DNA of 64,000 nucleotides from Sinorhizobium meliloti (GTDB lineage: Bacteria > Pseudomonadota > Alphaproteobacteria > Rhizobiales > Rhizobiaceae). The DNA lies in the NCBI RefSeq assembly GCF_035610345.1, contig NZ_CP141212.1, positions 2,299,976-2,363,975 of the forward strand, in the 5' to 3' direction. Made by a program: the position numbers and the translations under genes. The notes beneath the pieces are model-generated. The model searched no databases and was not told the origin of the DNA. It saw only the letters and a list, made by a program, of their open reading frames with translations. Below are positions 44,923-53,924 of this stretch, piece after piece (within the stretch, counting starts at the first letter, position 1; every line of letters begins with the position of its first letter).

Positions 44923-45727
44923 GAAGGCGAATTCCGCTCCATTGGGTCTGAAGATCGCGGCCGCCGCCGGCCTCGCCTTCCTGCATCTGCCGATCCTGCT
45001 GATTTTTCTCTACGCTTTCACCACCGAGGAAAAGAGCTACCAGTTTCCGCCGCCGGGGCTCACCACGCAATGGTTCGCCGTCGCCTGGAACCGGCCGGAT
45101 GTCTGGGCGGCGCTGACGCTCTCCGTCAAGGTCGCCTCGATCGCGACGGCGGTCGCCCTCGTCCTCGGCACCCTGTGCGCCGCGGCCGTCAGCCAGACCC
45201 GCTTCTTCGGCCGCGAGACGATCTCGCTCCTCGTTATCCTGCCGATCGCGCTTCCCGGCATCATCACCGGCATTGCGCTGCGTTCGGCCTTCTCCATGGC
45301 CGACATCCCCTTCTCCTTCTGGACCATCGTGCTCGGCCACGCGACCTTCTGCATCGTCGTCGTCTACAACAATGCGGTCGCCCGTTTCCGCCGGATTTCC
45401 GGCTCGCTCATCGAGGCTTCCATGGATCTCGGCGCCGACGGTTTCCAGACCTTCCGCTACGTGATCCTGCCGAACATCGGCACGGCCCTGCTCGCCGGGG
45501 GCATGCTCGCCTTCGCGCTTTCCTTCGACGAGGTGATCGTGACGACCTTCACGGCCGGGCAGCAATCGACCCTGCCGATCTGGATGCTGGAAGAGCTGAT
45601 CCGCCCGCGTCAGCGCCCGGTGACCAACGTCGTCGCCATGGTCGTCGTGATGGCCACCTTCCTGCCGATCCTCGGCGCGTATTACCTGACCCGCGACGGC
45701 GACCAGATCGCCGGCGCCGGCAAATGA
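44912..45727 (+). CDS. Polyamine-type ABC transporter permease (PotC/PotI-like)
   Basis: 271 aa with six spans. The EAA loop is [23 protein letters not shown] and is followed by [34 protein letters not shown], the PotC/PotI hallmark. It overlaps the preceding permease by 11 bp. The aldehyde dehydrogenase gene starts 27 bases later. Confidence 0.93.
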   Translation: MRSEKANSAPLGLKIAAAAGLAFLHLPILLIFLYAFTTEEKSYQFPPPGLTTQWFAVAWNRPDVWAALTLSVKVASIATAVALVLGTLCAAAVSQTRFFGRETISLLVILPIALPGIITGIALRSAFSMADIPFSFWTIVLGHATFCIVVVYNNAVARFRRISGSLIEASMDLGADGFQTFRYVILPNIGTALLAGGMLAFALSFDEVIVTTFTAGQQSTLPIWMLEELIRPRQRPVTNVVAMVVVMATFLPILGAYYLTRDGDQIAGAGK

Positions 45728-45754
45728 CATTTCGCACTTGAAGGGAGAACAGAC

Positions 45755-47182
45755 ATGGACACCCAGCTCTTGATCGGATCGCGCTTCGAAGCCGGAACCG
45801 AGGCCGAGGAACACATTCTCAATCCGAGGACGGGCGCCGGGATCATCGACCTCGCCGAGGCCTCCCACGCGCAGATCGACGCCGCCGTCGACGCTGCCGA
45901 GCGCGCCTTCGTCGGCTGGTCGCAGACGACGCCGGCCGAACGCTCCAACGCCCTCTTGAAGGTCGCCGATGCCATCGAGAAAGAAGCCGACGAATTCGCC
46001 GCGCTTGAGGCGCTGAACTGCGGCAAGCCGATCAATGCGGTGAAGAACGACGAGTTGCCCGCGATCATCGACTGCTGGCGCTTCTTCGCCGGCGCGGTGC
46101 GCAATCTGCATGCGCCGACGGCGGGCGAGTATCTGCCGGGCCATACGTCGATGATCCGCCGCGACCCGATCGGGGTCGTCGGCTCGATCGCGCCGTGGAA
46201 CTATCCCCTGATGATGATGGCCTGGAAGCTGGCGCCGGCAATCGGCGGCGGCAACACCGTCGTCTTCAAGCCATCCGAGCAGACGCCGCTGACGGCGCTG
46301 AAGCTCGCGCGGCTCCTCGCCGACATTCTCCCCGAAGGCGTCGTCAACGTCATCACCGGCCGCGGCGAAACCGTCGGCAACGCGCTGATCAACCATCCGA
46401 AGGTCGGCATGGTATCGATCACCGGCGACATCGCCACCGGCAAGAAGGTGCTCGCGGCCGCCGCCAAGACGGTGAAGCGCACCCATCTCGAGCTCGGCGG
46501 CAAGGCGCCGGTCATCGTCTATGACGACGCCGACCTCGAGGCGGTGGTCAACGGAATCCGCACCTTCGGCTACTACAATGCCGGACAGGACTGCACCGCC
46601 GCCTGCCGCATCTATGCCGAAGCCGGAATCTACGAGAAACTCGTCGCCGACCTCACATCGGCCGTCTCGACCATCCGCTACAATCTCGACGACGACACGG
46701 AAAACGAGATCGGTCCGCTGATCTCCAGGCGCCAGCGCGACCGCGTGGCAAGCTTCGTCGAAAGGGCCGCCGATCAGAAGCACATCGAGATCACCACCGG
46801 CGGCGGCACGGGCAGCGAGCAAGGCTTCTTCTTCCAACCGACGGTCGTCGCGGGCGCCACTCAGGAGGACGAGATCGTCCGCCGCGAAGTCTTCGGCCCG
46901 GTCGTCTCCGTCACGCGCTTCACCGGCAAGGACGATGCCGTGGCCTGGGCGAACGACAGCGATTATGGCCTCGCCTCCTCGGTCTGGACGAAGGACATCA
47001 GCAAGGCGATGCGAGCGGCATCCCGCCTGCAATATGGCTGCACCTGGATCAACACCCATTTCATGCTGACCAACGAAATGCCGCATGGCGGCATCAAGCA
47101 GTCGGGCTATGGCAAGGACATGTCGGTCTATGCGCTGGAGGACTACACCGCCGTCCGTCACATCATGATCAATCACGGCTGA
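45755..47182 (+). CDS. patD: Gamma-aminobutyraldehyde dehydrogenase (PatD-like)
   Basis: 475 aa NAD-dependent aldehyde dehydrogenase with catalytic Cys280 ([13 protein letters not shown]) and general base Glu246 (HLELGGK). Long stretches resemble E. coli PatD/YdcW, including [20 protein letters not shown] and the C-terminal [16 protein letters not shown]. It oxidises 4-aminobutanal from putrescine to GABA in the cytosol; related betaine-aldehyde activity is possible. GGGAG stands upstream of the start. As the last gene of the polyamine-type transporter operon, it suggests that the imported compound is a diamine or aminoaldehyde precursor. Confidence 0.9.
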   Translation: MDTQLLIGSRFEAGTEAEEHILNPRTGAGIIDLAEASHAQIDAAVDAAERAFVGWSQTTPAERSNALLKVADAIEKEADEFAALEALNCGKPINAVKNDELPAIIDCWRFFAGAVRNLHAPTAGEYLPGHTSMIRRDPIGVVGSIAPWNYPLMMMAWKLAPAIGGGNTVVFKPSEQTPLTALKLARLLADILPEGVVNVITGRGETVGNALINHPKVGMVSITGDIATGKKVLAAAAKTVKRTHLELGGKAPVIVYDDADLEAVVNGIRTFGYYNAGQDCTAACRIYAEAGIYEKLVADLTSAVSTIRYNLDDDTENEIGPLISRRQRDRVASFVERAADQKHIEITTGGGTGSEQGFFFQPTVVAGATQEDEIVRREVFGPVVSVTRFTGKDDAVAWANDSDYGLASSVWTKDISKAMRAASRLQYGCTWINTHFMLTNEMPHGGIKQSGYGKDMSVYALEDYTAVRHIMINHG

Positions 47183-47289
47183 ATTTTCCGCGCCCCTCAT
47201 CCGCCTGCCGGCGACCTTCTGCCGCCGGTCCGGCGAGGCGGCCCGCGGCAGCCTCGCCCCGGTCCCTCGCTTCCTCGAGAGAGGTAAGA

Positions 47290-47388
47290 GCACTTCCAGG
47301 AAAAGGGTGTAACGGTTTTCCGTTCGGAAGTGCGTTGGATCAATCGGTTAGAGCATTTCAATGTTTCCATGAAACGTTGAAATGCTCT
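47290..47388. repeat. Rhizobial palindromic repeat mosaic
   Basis: GCACTTCC (47290-47297) pairs with GGAAGTGC (47326-47333), with an inner GGAAAA/TTTTCC pairing. A second unit has 18-base arms with one mismatch, AGAGCATTTCAATGTTTC (47350-47367) against GAAACGTTGAAATGCTCT (47371-47388), around a 3-base centre. Both units look like widespread Rhizobiales intergenic repeats (recollection, not searched). Confidence 0.7.
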
Positions 47389-47499
47389 GGGGGGCATGCC
47401 GCGTCGCACTCCACTTGCCCATCCAAACCCTCACGGGCCGGCTGCTCCCCTGCCCGCGCATTCGGCGATGTTGCACTTTTCACACAAACCTCCGGAACA

Positions 47500-47514
47500 T
47501 GACTGAAAAAGTCA
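47500..47514. promoter_or_regulatory. IRO box (RirA-type iron operator) 1
   Basis: TGACTGAAAAAGTCA fits TGA-N9-TCA exactly and is extended to CATGACT...AGTCATG. It lies 85 bp before the siderophore receptor start. RirA or a similar Fe-S regulator would repress here under iron sufficiency. Confidence 0.75.
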
Positions 47515-47542
47515 TGAAAAGAGCTTGCGCCCGCAACAATCA

Positions 47543-47557
47543 TGAGTGAATAGCTCA
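47543..47557. promoter_or_regulatory. IRO box (RirA-type iron operator) 2
   Basis: TGAGTGAATAGCTCA is a second exact TGA-N9-TCA match, 43 bp after the first and 41 bp before the receptor start codon. Confidence 0.72.
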
Positions 47558-47590
47558 CCTTATAGACCATAACTTATATCTCTATAAGGT
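47557..47590 (+). promoter_or_regulatory. Stem-loop covering the receptor ribosome binding site
   Basis: ACCTTATAG (47557-47565) is the exact complement of CTATAAGGT (47582-47590). The only Shine-Dalgarno-like sequence for the receptor gene, AAGG at 47586-47589, lies within the right arm, nine bases before the ATG at 47599. Pairing would hide it. Confidence 0.45.
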
Positions 47591-47598
47591 TGCGTTGC

Positions 47599-49773
47599 AT
47601 GCCCTCGAAATCCGCCTTCCTCCTGCCCCTCATTCGCGCTGCCCTCGCCGGAACGTCCGCCCTCGCCCTTGTCGCCACGGCCCAGGCGCAGCAAGCAGAA
47701 CAGGGAACCGCTTCCGGCGGCAATTCGACCGAGCTCGAAACGCTGGTGGTCAACGGCAGCGGGGGCGTGATCACGGCCGAAGGCTATGTCGGCATCAGCA
47801 GCGCCACAGGCGCCAAAGTCGACACGCCGTTCCTCGAGACTCCGCAATCGATTTCCACGGTGACCGAACAGCAATTGAAGGACCGCAACCCGCAGACGCT
47901 GCTGGAGACGCTCGCCTATACGCCGGGCACGCGCGTCGGCGCCTATGGTTTCGATCCTCGCTTCGACGCATTCTTCGTCCGCGGTTTCGACGTAACCTTT
48001 ACCGGCATCTTCCGCGACAATCTCCGCCAGCCGGCGGCTGTCGACTCGGTCTTCAAGAACGAACCCTACGGGCTCGAAGGCGTTTCGATCCTGCGCGGAC
48101 CCTCCTCGGCCCTCTACGGTGCAACGGGCGCCGGCGGTCTTTACAACCTCATCACCAAGCGGCCGACGGAAGACCCGCTGAGAGAGGTGCAGGTCCAATA
48201 CGGCAGTCACGACCGCTATCAGGGCCAGTTCGACTTCTCGGGCCCGGTGAACGAGACCGACCCGGTCTATTATCGCCTGACCGGCCTGCTGCGCGATGCC
48301 GACACCGAGCAGGTCGGCCTTGCGGACGACCGCGCCTATATCGCACCGGCTTTCACCTGGAAGCCGGACGAAGACACGAAGCTGACGGTTCTCGGCGAGT
48401 ATTCGCGCACCAAGACCGGAGGCACCGCGACCTATTACAACGACCCGCTGACCGGCGAAGTGACCGACATATTTGCCGGCAACCCCGACTTCAACGATTC
48501 GATACAGAAGCAGGGACGCATCGGCTACGAATTCGAGCACCGGCTCAACGACACCTTCGTCTTCCGCCAGAATGCGCGTGTATCCACGCTGAACATCGAC
48601 GCCGACTGGGACTTCGCCTACGCCCCGAACGCTGACGACCCGACTTTGCTCGACAGCGCCGCCGGCACCTATGACGAGCGGCTGACGGCGTTCGTGATCG
48701 ACAACCAGCTCGAAGCCAAATTCGACACCGGCGCTCTGGAGCATACGCTGCTTGCGGGGATCGACTATACGAAACTGCGTTTCCGTGCGCTCGACGGACG
48801 CGGCGTGTCGCCGCCGCTCGATACCGACAATCCGACGCAGGGGCGTCCGGTCGACGCGATCGACTTCAACACGCGTACGGTCCAGGACCAGTGGCAGCTC
48901 GGCACATATCTGCAAGACCAGATCCGCTACGACGCCTGGACGTTGACGGTGGGCGGGCGCTACGACTGGGTATCTACCGATACGGACACCACCGACCTTG
49001 CCAGCGATTCGCTGACGTCGGTTTCGCAGAAGGACAAGGAGTTCTCCGGCCGCATAGGGCTCACCTACCAGACCGACTTCGGACTGGCGCCCTATATAAG
49101 CTACTCGACGGCCTTCACACCCAATGCCGGCACCAACCAGGAAACGCACCAGCCGTTCAAACCGACCGAGAGCGAACAACAGGAGGTCGGCGTCAAGTAC
49201 CTCCTGCCGAACAGCAATACGCTGATCACCGCCGCTCTCTTCAACATCGATCAGAAGAATGGCCTTTATTTCGAGGCCCACGGCGTCACCAACATACAGG
49301 TCCAGCGCGGCAAACTGCGTTCGCGCGGTTTCGAAATCGAAGCGAACACCAGCCTTGACAACGGCCTTTCGCTTATCGCTTCTTACGCCTATACCGACGT
49401 CAAGATCATTCAGGGCCCCGAAGGTACGATCGGCAACTATGTATCTTCCGCACCACAGCATATGGCGTCGATCTGGGCCCATTATACATTGCCGGAAGAT
49501 AGCCCGTTTTACGGGTTCAGCCTGGGTGGAGGCGCGCGTTTCGTGGGATCGAGTTACGGTAATGACGAAAACACCTTCAAGAATAGTTCGCGCGTTCTCT
49601 TCGATGCTTCTGTCGGCTACGATTTCGCAGCGATCGACCCGAAATACGAGGGTCTGCATCTGCAGGTGAATGCCACCAATCTCTTCGACCGCCGCGAGGC
49701 CGTGTGCACTGCCGGCTACTGCCATCGCGATCAGGGCCGCATGGTCATCGGCTCGCTGCGTTACAACTGGTGA
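47599..49773 (+). CDS. fhuA2: TonB-dependent outer-membrane siderophore receptor
   Basis: 724 aa with a signal peptide ending near AQAQQ. TonB-box-like ETLVV follows at about 35, then the plug domain (TPQSISTVTEQQLKDRNPQTLLETLAYTPGTRVG, FFVRGFD, LRGPSSALYGATGAGGLYNLITKRP), a 22-strand barrel and a C-terminal aromatic residue (LRYNW). It resembles the FhuA/FoxA group for ferric hydroxamates. ATG at 47599 was chosen; a TTG three codons earlier is weaker. Two IRO boxes upstream predict iron repression. FhuF and a siderophore-binding protein follow. The symbol reflects recalled S. meliloti gene order. Confidence 0.9.
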   Translation: MPSKSAFLLPLIRAALAGTSALALVATAQAQQAEQGTASGGNSTELETLVVNGSGGVITAEGYVGISSATGAKVDTPFLETPQSISTVTEQQLKDRNPQTLLETLAYTPGTRVGAYGFDPRFDAFFVRGFDVTFTGIFRDNLRQPAAVDSVFKNEPYGLEGVSILRGPSSALYGATGAGGLYNLITKRPTEDPLREVQVQYGSHDRYQGQFDFSGPVNETDPVYYRLTGLLRDADTEQVGLADDRAYIAPAFTWKPDEDTKLTVLGEYSRTKTGGTATYYNDPLTGEVTDIFAGNPDFNDSIQKQGRIGYEFEHRLNDTFVFRQNARVSTLNIDADWDFAYAPNADDPTLLDSAAGTYDERLTAFVIDNQLEAKFDTGALEHTLLAGIDYTKLRFRALDGRGVSPPLDTDNPTQGRPVDAIDFNTRTVQDQWQLGTYLQDQIRYDAWTLTVGGRYDWVSTDTDTTDLASDSLTSVSQKDKEFSGRIGLTYQTDFGLAPYISYSTAFTPNAGTNQETHQPFKPTESEQQEVGVKYLLPNSNTLITAALFNIDQKNGLYFEAHGVTNIQVQRGKLRSRGFEIEANTSLDNGLSLIASYAYTDVKIIQGPEGTIGNYVSSAPQHMASIWAHYTLPEDSPFYGFSLGGGARFVGSSYGNDENTFKNSSRVLFDASVGYDFAAIDPKYEGLHLQVNATNLFDRREAVCTAGYCHRDQGRMVIGSLRYNW

Positions 49774-49777
49774 GCTC

Positions 49778-50533
49778 ATGACAACAGCCGGGCATGGAAG
49801 CGTGGCGGTAATCGACGAGCCGAAAGGTCTGTCGGCGGCCTTTGCCGGCCCGCATGCCTGGTGCAACGAGAAGATGATGCTGTCGGCTAATCTTTCCGAC
49901 GGCATTTCGCTGCCGGAATTTTTCGCTTCCGGCGCCTTCGACCGGACGCTCTCGCACTATGCCGAGGCCTCCGGCGGCACCGACCGCCGCGCCGTCGCCT
50001 CCATGTGGTCGCTCTACTATTTCTCGGCCCTGACCATCCCCTATGTCGTCGCCCGGGTGCTGGACCACCAGGCGCTGCCGGCGGATTTCGACCAAATGAC
50101 GGTGGCGCTCTCGGACGACGGGCTGCCCCGCGCCTTCGGGGTCGCGACGGCAGGTCAGTGGCGCGACGATGACGGGCGTGACATCTTCGCCCTGATCGGC
50201 TCGCTCATGGACGAGCATCTTGCCAAGGTGGTCCCGCATCTCAAGGCAGCCGGCGGCATATCGCCGAGGCTCGCCTGGAACAATGCCGCCGTTTACATCG
50301 ATTATGCGCTTCGAACCGCGGGGACCGACCCCATGAGCGACCAGGCCGATGCCATGGTCGGCTGCCGTCTGATGCCCAACGGCGCTCCCAATCCTTTCTT
50401 CGACTGTCTGCGTCAGGAGGAAGAGGACGGGACGCGCGTCTGTCGGCGCAAGATCTGCTGTCTGAGATATCTCCTCCCCGGCATTCCGAGCTGCGGCAGC
50501 CTCTGCGCCCTTCCAAGCCAAAGGAAACAATAG
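49778..50533 (+). CDS. fhuF: FhuF-like siderophore-iron reductase
   Basis: 251 aa cytosolic protein with the FhuF C-terminal 2Fe-2S cysteine cluster, seen here as Cys-Cys-x10-Cys-x3-Cys (CCLRYLLPGIPSCGSLC). The published E. coli motif has x2 at the last spacing. It should reduce ferric hydroxamates after uptake to release Fe(II). ATG at 49778 begins 4 bases after the receptor stop. The next gene follows 1 base after its stop. Confidence 0.88.
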   Translation: MTTAGHGSVAVIDEPKGLSAAFAGPHAWCNEKMMLSANLSDGISLPEFFASGAFDRTLSHYAEASGGTDRRAVASMWSLYYFSALTIPYVVARVLDHQALPADFDQMTVALSDDGLPRAFGVATAGQWRDDDGRDIFALIGSLMDEHLAKVVPHLKAAGGISPRLAWNNAAVYIDYALRTAGTDPMSDQADAMVGCRLMPNGAPNPFFDCLRQEEEDGTRVCRRKICCLRYLLPGIPSCGSLCALPSQRKQ

Positions 50534-50534
50534 C

Positions 50535-51671
50535 TTGTCTCGTCCATTCCCACGCCGCCGCGGCCTCTTCCTTCAGGCCATTGCCCTCCTGTCGATCCTC
50601 TTCTTCCCGTTCGCCGCGCTGGCGCAGGCACAATGGCCGATCACGGTCACGGACGCAGTCGGAAGACAGGTAACGATCCCCGCGCCCCCCAAGGCGGTGC
50701 TTCTCGGCAGCGGCTTCAATCTCGTCGCCCTCTCGCTCATCCATCCGGACCCGGTAAGTCTGCTCGCCGGCTGGTCCGGCGACATGAAAGGCGACAATCC
50801 GGAAATCTATGAGAGCTTCGTTCGCAAGTTTCCGAAGCTCGCAGACGTGCCGCTGATCGATGACGGCAGCGGACCGGGCCTTTCCTTCGAAACGATCCTG
50901 ACGCTGAAGGCCGATCTTGCGGTTCTCGCCAACTGGCAGGCGGATACGGAAGCGGGCCAGCGTGCGATGGAATACCTCGAGAGCACCGGCGTGCCCGTCA
51001 TCGTCGTGGACTTCAACAACGAAGCTCTCAAAAACACGCCTGCCAACATACGTCTCCTCGGCAGGGTCTTCGAGAGAGAAGAACAGGCGGAGGAGTTCGC
51101 CCGCTTCTATGAGGAACGTCTTGCTCGCATCCGCGATCGCGTCGCCAAGAGTTCCGAGGCCGGCCCTAAAGTCCTCATGGAAGCGTTTCCCGCGCCAGAC
51201 CGTTGCTGCTGGGCCTACGGCGTCGGCGGATTGGGCGAATTCATCGCCGTCACCGGCAGCCGCAACATCGCCGAGGGCGCGCTGCCGCGCCCGGGCGGCA
51301 TGATGAACGCGGAAGCCGTCATGGCCGAAAACCCGGACGTCTATATCGCCACCTCGTCGCCGGGCGGGAAATATAGCGGCTTTTCGATCGGGCCCGGCGT
51401 CAAGGCCGAAGAGGCGGAGCGGACCCTGGCGCAGGCCGTGGACAAGCCGGTGATGGAGAGCATCGCGGCCGTCCGCAACGGGCGTGTGCACGGCCTCTGG
51501 AATTTCTTCAACGCGGTTCCGCTGAACATCGTCGCAGCGGAAGCCTTTGCCTCCTGGCTTCGCCCCGACCTCTTCCCCGACGTCGATCCCGCGGCGACGC
51601 TTGCCGAAATCGACCGGCGCTTCGCTGCAGTTCCCTTCGAGGGCACCTACTGGATCAGTTTGAAGAAATGA
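50535..51671 (+). CDS. fhuP: Iron-siderophore ABC substrate-binding protein (FhuD/FepB-like)
   Basis: 378 aa periplasmic binding protein, peripla_BP_2 class, starting at TTG 50535 with AAGGAAA upstream. The N-terminal signal (PRRRGLFLQAIALLSILFFPFAALAQA) has three arginines before the hydrophobic core. The body begins ITVTDAVGRQVTIPAPPK, typical of the family. Permease and ATPase genes are absent from the window, so it must use components encoded elsewhere. Translated in step with fhuF. Confidence 0.87.
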   Translation: MSRPFPRRRGLFLQAIALLSILFFPFAALAQAQWPITVTDAVGRQVTIPAPPKAVLLGSGFNLVALSLIHPDPVSLLAGWSGDMKGDNPEIYESFVRKFPKLADVPLIDDGSGPGLSFETILTLKADLAVLANWQADTEAGQRAMEYLESTGVPVIVVDFNNEALKNTPANIRLLGRVFEREEQAEEFARFYEERLARIRDRVAKSSEAGPKVLMEAFPAPDRCCWAYGVGGLGEFIAVTGSRNIAEGALPRPGGMMNAEAVMAENPDVYIATSSPGGKYSGFSIGPGVKAEEAERTLAQAVDKPVMESIAAVRNGRVHGLWNFFNAVPLNIVAAEAFASWLRPDLFPDVDPAATLAEIDRRFAAVPFEGTYWISLKK

Positions 51672-51730
51672 CCGCCGGCTGAACCTGCCCCGGATTGGCA
51701 GAAGGGTGTCGGCCGGGCGTACCCCAAAGA

Positions 51731-51758
51731 TTGCCAGCGCCGCCTCGCCCTATATAAG
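51731..51758 (+). promoter_or_regulatory. Candidate sigma70-type promoter
   Basis: TTGCCA (51731-51736) and TATAAG (51753-51758) are separated by 16 bases, followed by GGAGGA and the ATG at 51779. It would give the 173-aa gene its own promoter after the siderophore operon. Confidence 0.45.
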
Positions 51759-51778
51759 GTTCTCGCAGGAGGAACTTC

Positions 51779-52300
51779 ATGGCGTGGCTGATCGCGTTAC
51801 CGTTGGGCTTGGCGATCGTGTATCTCGCGGCCCGTTACGGTCGCTTCCGCAGCTGGATCGAGCCGGTCCTGTCCATTGCGGTTGCGCTGGGGCTGAGCGT
51901 CGCTTTTCTCGTCTGGCTGAACGAAGCTGCTCCGGACAACGCCCCGGAGCCGGCCCCGAGCCGGCCCGCCGCCGGGCTGACCGTCGCCGACATCACCCTG
52001 CGGGACATGGCGTTCGAACCGAACGAAACCGAGCGCACCTTTCGGGTCCGTGGCACCGCAGCCAATGCGTCGGACGTCACGCTCGAATATTTCCGCCTCA
52101 CGGTGACGCTCGAGGACTGCCCTCAGGACGCCTGCAAACGTATCGGCGAGGATACGGCTCTCATCCTGCTCCGGGTGCCGGGCGGCCAGAACCGCCCCTT
52201 CGAGACGTTCCTGACCTTCCCCTACAGGCCGGATGAAGCGCCGACTGCGCCGAAATGGACCTATAGGGTAAGCGAGGTCAGAGGTGCCGGTCGACGCTGA
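51779..52300 (+). CDS. Membrane-anchored protein of unknown function
   Basis: 173 aa. Two hydrophobic segments at the N-terminus (WLIALPLGLAIVYLAA at 3-18 and EPVLSIAVALGLSVAFLVWL at 28-47) precede a Pro/Ala-rich linker and a soluble domain of about 105 residues with two cysteines (EDCPQDACK), which looks like an all-beta FxLYD-type module (weak). A strong ribosome site (GGAGGA) supports the start at 51779. I do not recognise the family. It is probably periplasm-facing and is not obviously linked to siderophore uptake. Confidence 0.75.
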   Translation: MAWLIALPLGLAIVYLAARYGRFRSWIEPVLSIAVALGLSVAFLVWLNEAAPDNAPEPAPSRPAAGLTVADITLRDMAFEPNETERTFRVRGTAANASDVTLEYFRLTVTLEDCPQDACKRIGEDTALILLRVPGGQNRPFETFLTFPYRPDEAPTAPKWTYRVSEVRGAGRR

Positions 52301-52315
52301 CGGCGAATCGACACG

Positions 52316-53863
52316 TCAACAAAAGATGCCGAACCGCTCCCGTATCGCCCGGTCGGCCTCCGCCGAGATCAGCGACGGGGCAGCGTCTGCCAGGATGCGG
52401 TTCTTCCTCTCGATGGCGCGGGCGACGAGGTCCGGCCGGCCGATCTCGACCCATTCCTTCGGGCTCGTGCGGTCGGCGACGGCGGGATAGATATATTCCG
52501 TCTGCATCAGCCCGAGTGTCTGCGGATGGCCGAGATAGTGACCGGGGCCGTCGAGGCAGACCGAACGCATGGTCTCGAGCGAAACCGAATCCTCCGTTAC
52601 GTCGATGCCGCGGATGCAGCGCTGCACCTGGCCCAGCATGTCGTCTCCGAGCACCAGCGACTCCAGGCAGAAGCCGAGGAGCGATGCATGCATGCCGACC
52701 GCCTCGTAGACCATGTTGAGCCCCGAAAGCCCCGCCATCACGTTGGAGATCGCCTGTTCCCAGCCGGCCTGCATGTCGGGAAGCTTCGCATCCGCGATGC
52801 CGGCGGCGGCGCCGCCGGGCAGGCGATAGAACTGGTGCATCTGCGCGCAGCCGGCGGTCAGCAGAGCCTGTTCGCCGGAGCCGCCGGACATGGCGCCCGT
52901 CCTCAGATCGGAGACGAACGGCCAGGTGCCGAAGACGGCCGGATGGCCGGGCGAAAGCGCATTGACGTAGACGACGCCGGCAAGGCACTCGGCAACCGCC
53001 TGCACGATGGCGGTCGCGAGCGGCGCCGGGGCAGTCGCCCCCGCCTGTCCGGCGGATAGCAGCAGGACGGGCATGCCGCCACGGATGCACTTCTCCATGG
53101 TGATGCAGCTTTCCTCGGCGAACTTCATCGGCGGTACGACGAAGCAGTTCGAGTTCGAAACGAAGGGCCGCGCCCGCCACTTGTCCTCGCCGCCTGCGAT
53201 CATGTGAATGAGGTCGAAGCAACCCTCCACATGCGACGGATCGGAGAAGCTCGTGCCGACATGCTTCGTCGTCCCGGCGCAGCAGGCGTAGAGCGTGTTG
53301 ATGTCCATCAGAAAATTGTCTGAAACGTCCCGGCAGACCATGGCTCGCTGGAAGAAATGGACATTGTCCAGGTGATGGACGAGCTGCGCCGCGTTCAGGA
53401 GATCCTTGGCGGTCGATTCGCGGTATTCGCGCTTCTCGACGTCGACCACGTGAACCGCCGCGCCCGCTGTACCGTAATAGACGCGCGTACCGCTGAGTTC
53501 GAGATCCTGTTTCGGATCACGCGCGTAAAGGGTGATGTCGCGCGCGGCGATGGCCAGCATGTCCTCGACCAGTGCACGCGGGAAGCGGAGTCGTCCATCC
53601 TCGCCGAGGATAGCCCCGGCGCCGGTCATGATCTCGACGCCGGAGCGCGGCGCGTTGGCAAGGCCGATCTGTTCCAGCGCATCGAGCGCCGCCTCGTGAA
53701 TCCGTCTGACGTTGGCCTCCGTCAGCGGCTTGTACTGTCCGCCGGAAAGGCCCGGACGAACGGGGCGGATGTTTTCGGCGAGCGGCGACGAACGAAGCGC
53801 AACGCGCGCCGCCCGTCCGCCGGACCGTCTCGAAGCCGCAACTGCGCATTCCTCAGCCATCAT
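52316..53863 (-). CDS. MttB-superfamily methyltransferase (non-pyrrolysine)
   Basis: 515 aa, trimethylamine/glycine-betaine methyltransferase superfamily (MttB), with typical segments VYYGTAGAAVHVVD, GTTKHVGTSFSDPSHVEG, LLLSAGQAGATAPAPLA and GGSGEQALLTAGCAQ. There is no in-frame amber codon, so it belongs with the non-Pyl members such as MtgB, which demethylate quaternary amines other than trimethylamine. No corrinoid (MttC-like) protein or reactivase is encoded in the window. It lies 140 bp downstream of two dimethylglycine-dehydrogenase-like genes, pointing to demethylation of a betaine. Substrate and methyl acceptor are unknown. Confidence 0.88.
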   Translation of the reverse strand: MMAEECAVAASRRSGGRAARVALRSSPLAENIRPVRPGLSGGQYKPLTEANVRRIHEAALDALEQIGLANAPRSGVEIMTGAGAILGEDGRLRFPRALVEDMLAIAARDITLYARDPKQDLELSGTRVYYGTAGAAVHVVDVEKREYRESTAKDLLNAAQLVHHLDNVHFFQRAMVCRDVSDNFLMDINTLYACCAGTTKHVGTSFSDPSHVEGCFDLIHMIAGGEDKWRARPFVSNSNCFVVPPMKFAEESCITMEKCIRGGMPVLLLSAGQAGATAPAPLATAIVQAVAECLAGVVYVNALSPGHPAVFGTWPFVSDLRTGAMSGGSGEQALLTAGCAQMHQFYRLPGGAAAGIADAKLPDMQAGWEQAISNVMAGLSGLNMVYEAVGMHASLLGFCLESLVLGDDMLGQVQRCIRGIDVTEDSVSLETMRSVCLDGPGHYLGHPQTLGLMQTEYIYPAVADRTSPKEWVEIGRPDLVARAIERKNRILADAAPSLISAEADRAIRERFGIFC

Positions 53864-53924
53864 TCATCTCCCAATGGCGCTGTCGTCGTCTGTTCTTTGC
53901 CCCTCTCCCTCGGTTTTCGCACCC

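Larger units (their letters stand above)
47183..47598. other. Long intergenic region: mosaic repeats followed by iron-responsive control region
   Basis: 416 bases without a gene. 47190-47285 is a decayed RIME-like segment beginning CCCCTCATCCGCCTGCCGGC. 47290-47388 holds two other palindromic repeat units. 47500-47557 contains two TGA-N9-TCA boxes. 47557-47590 is a stem-loop next to the receptor start. No tRNA or small RNA could be recognised. Confidence 0.7.

Noticed and set aside
44867..47293. Minus-strand open frame of about 808 codons opposite the PotC-type and PatD genes
   Set aside because: Antisense shadow, low-complexity Arg/Asp/Gly-rich product, no motif.
47560..49905. Minus-strand open frame of about 781 codons opposite the TonB receptor
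   Set aside because: Antisense shadow of a well-defined receptor; no family signature.
52316..53863. Pyrrolysine-containing trimethylamine methyltransferase
   Set aside because: The gene is one open frame with no internal amber codon, and no Pyl biosynthesis genes are present.
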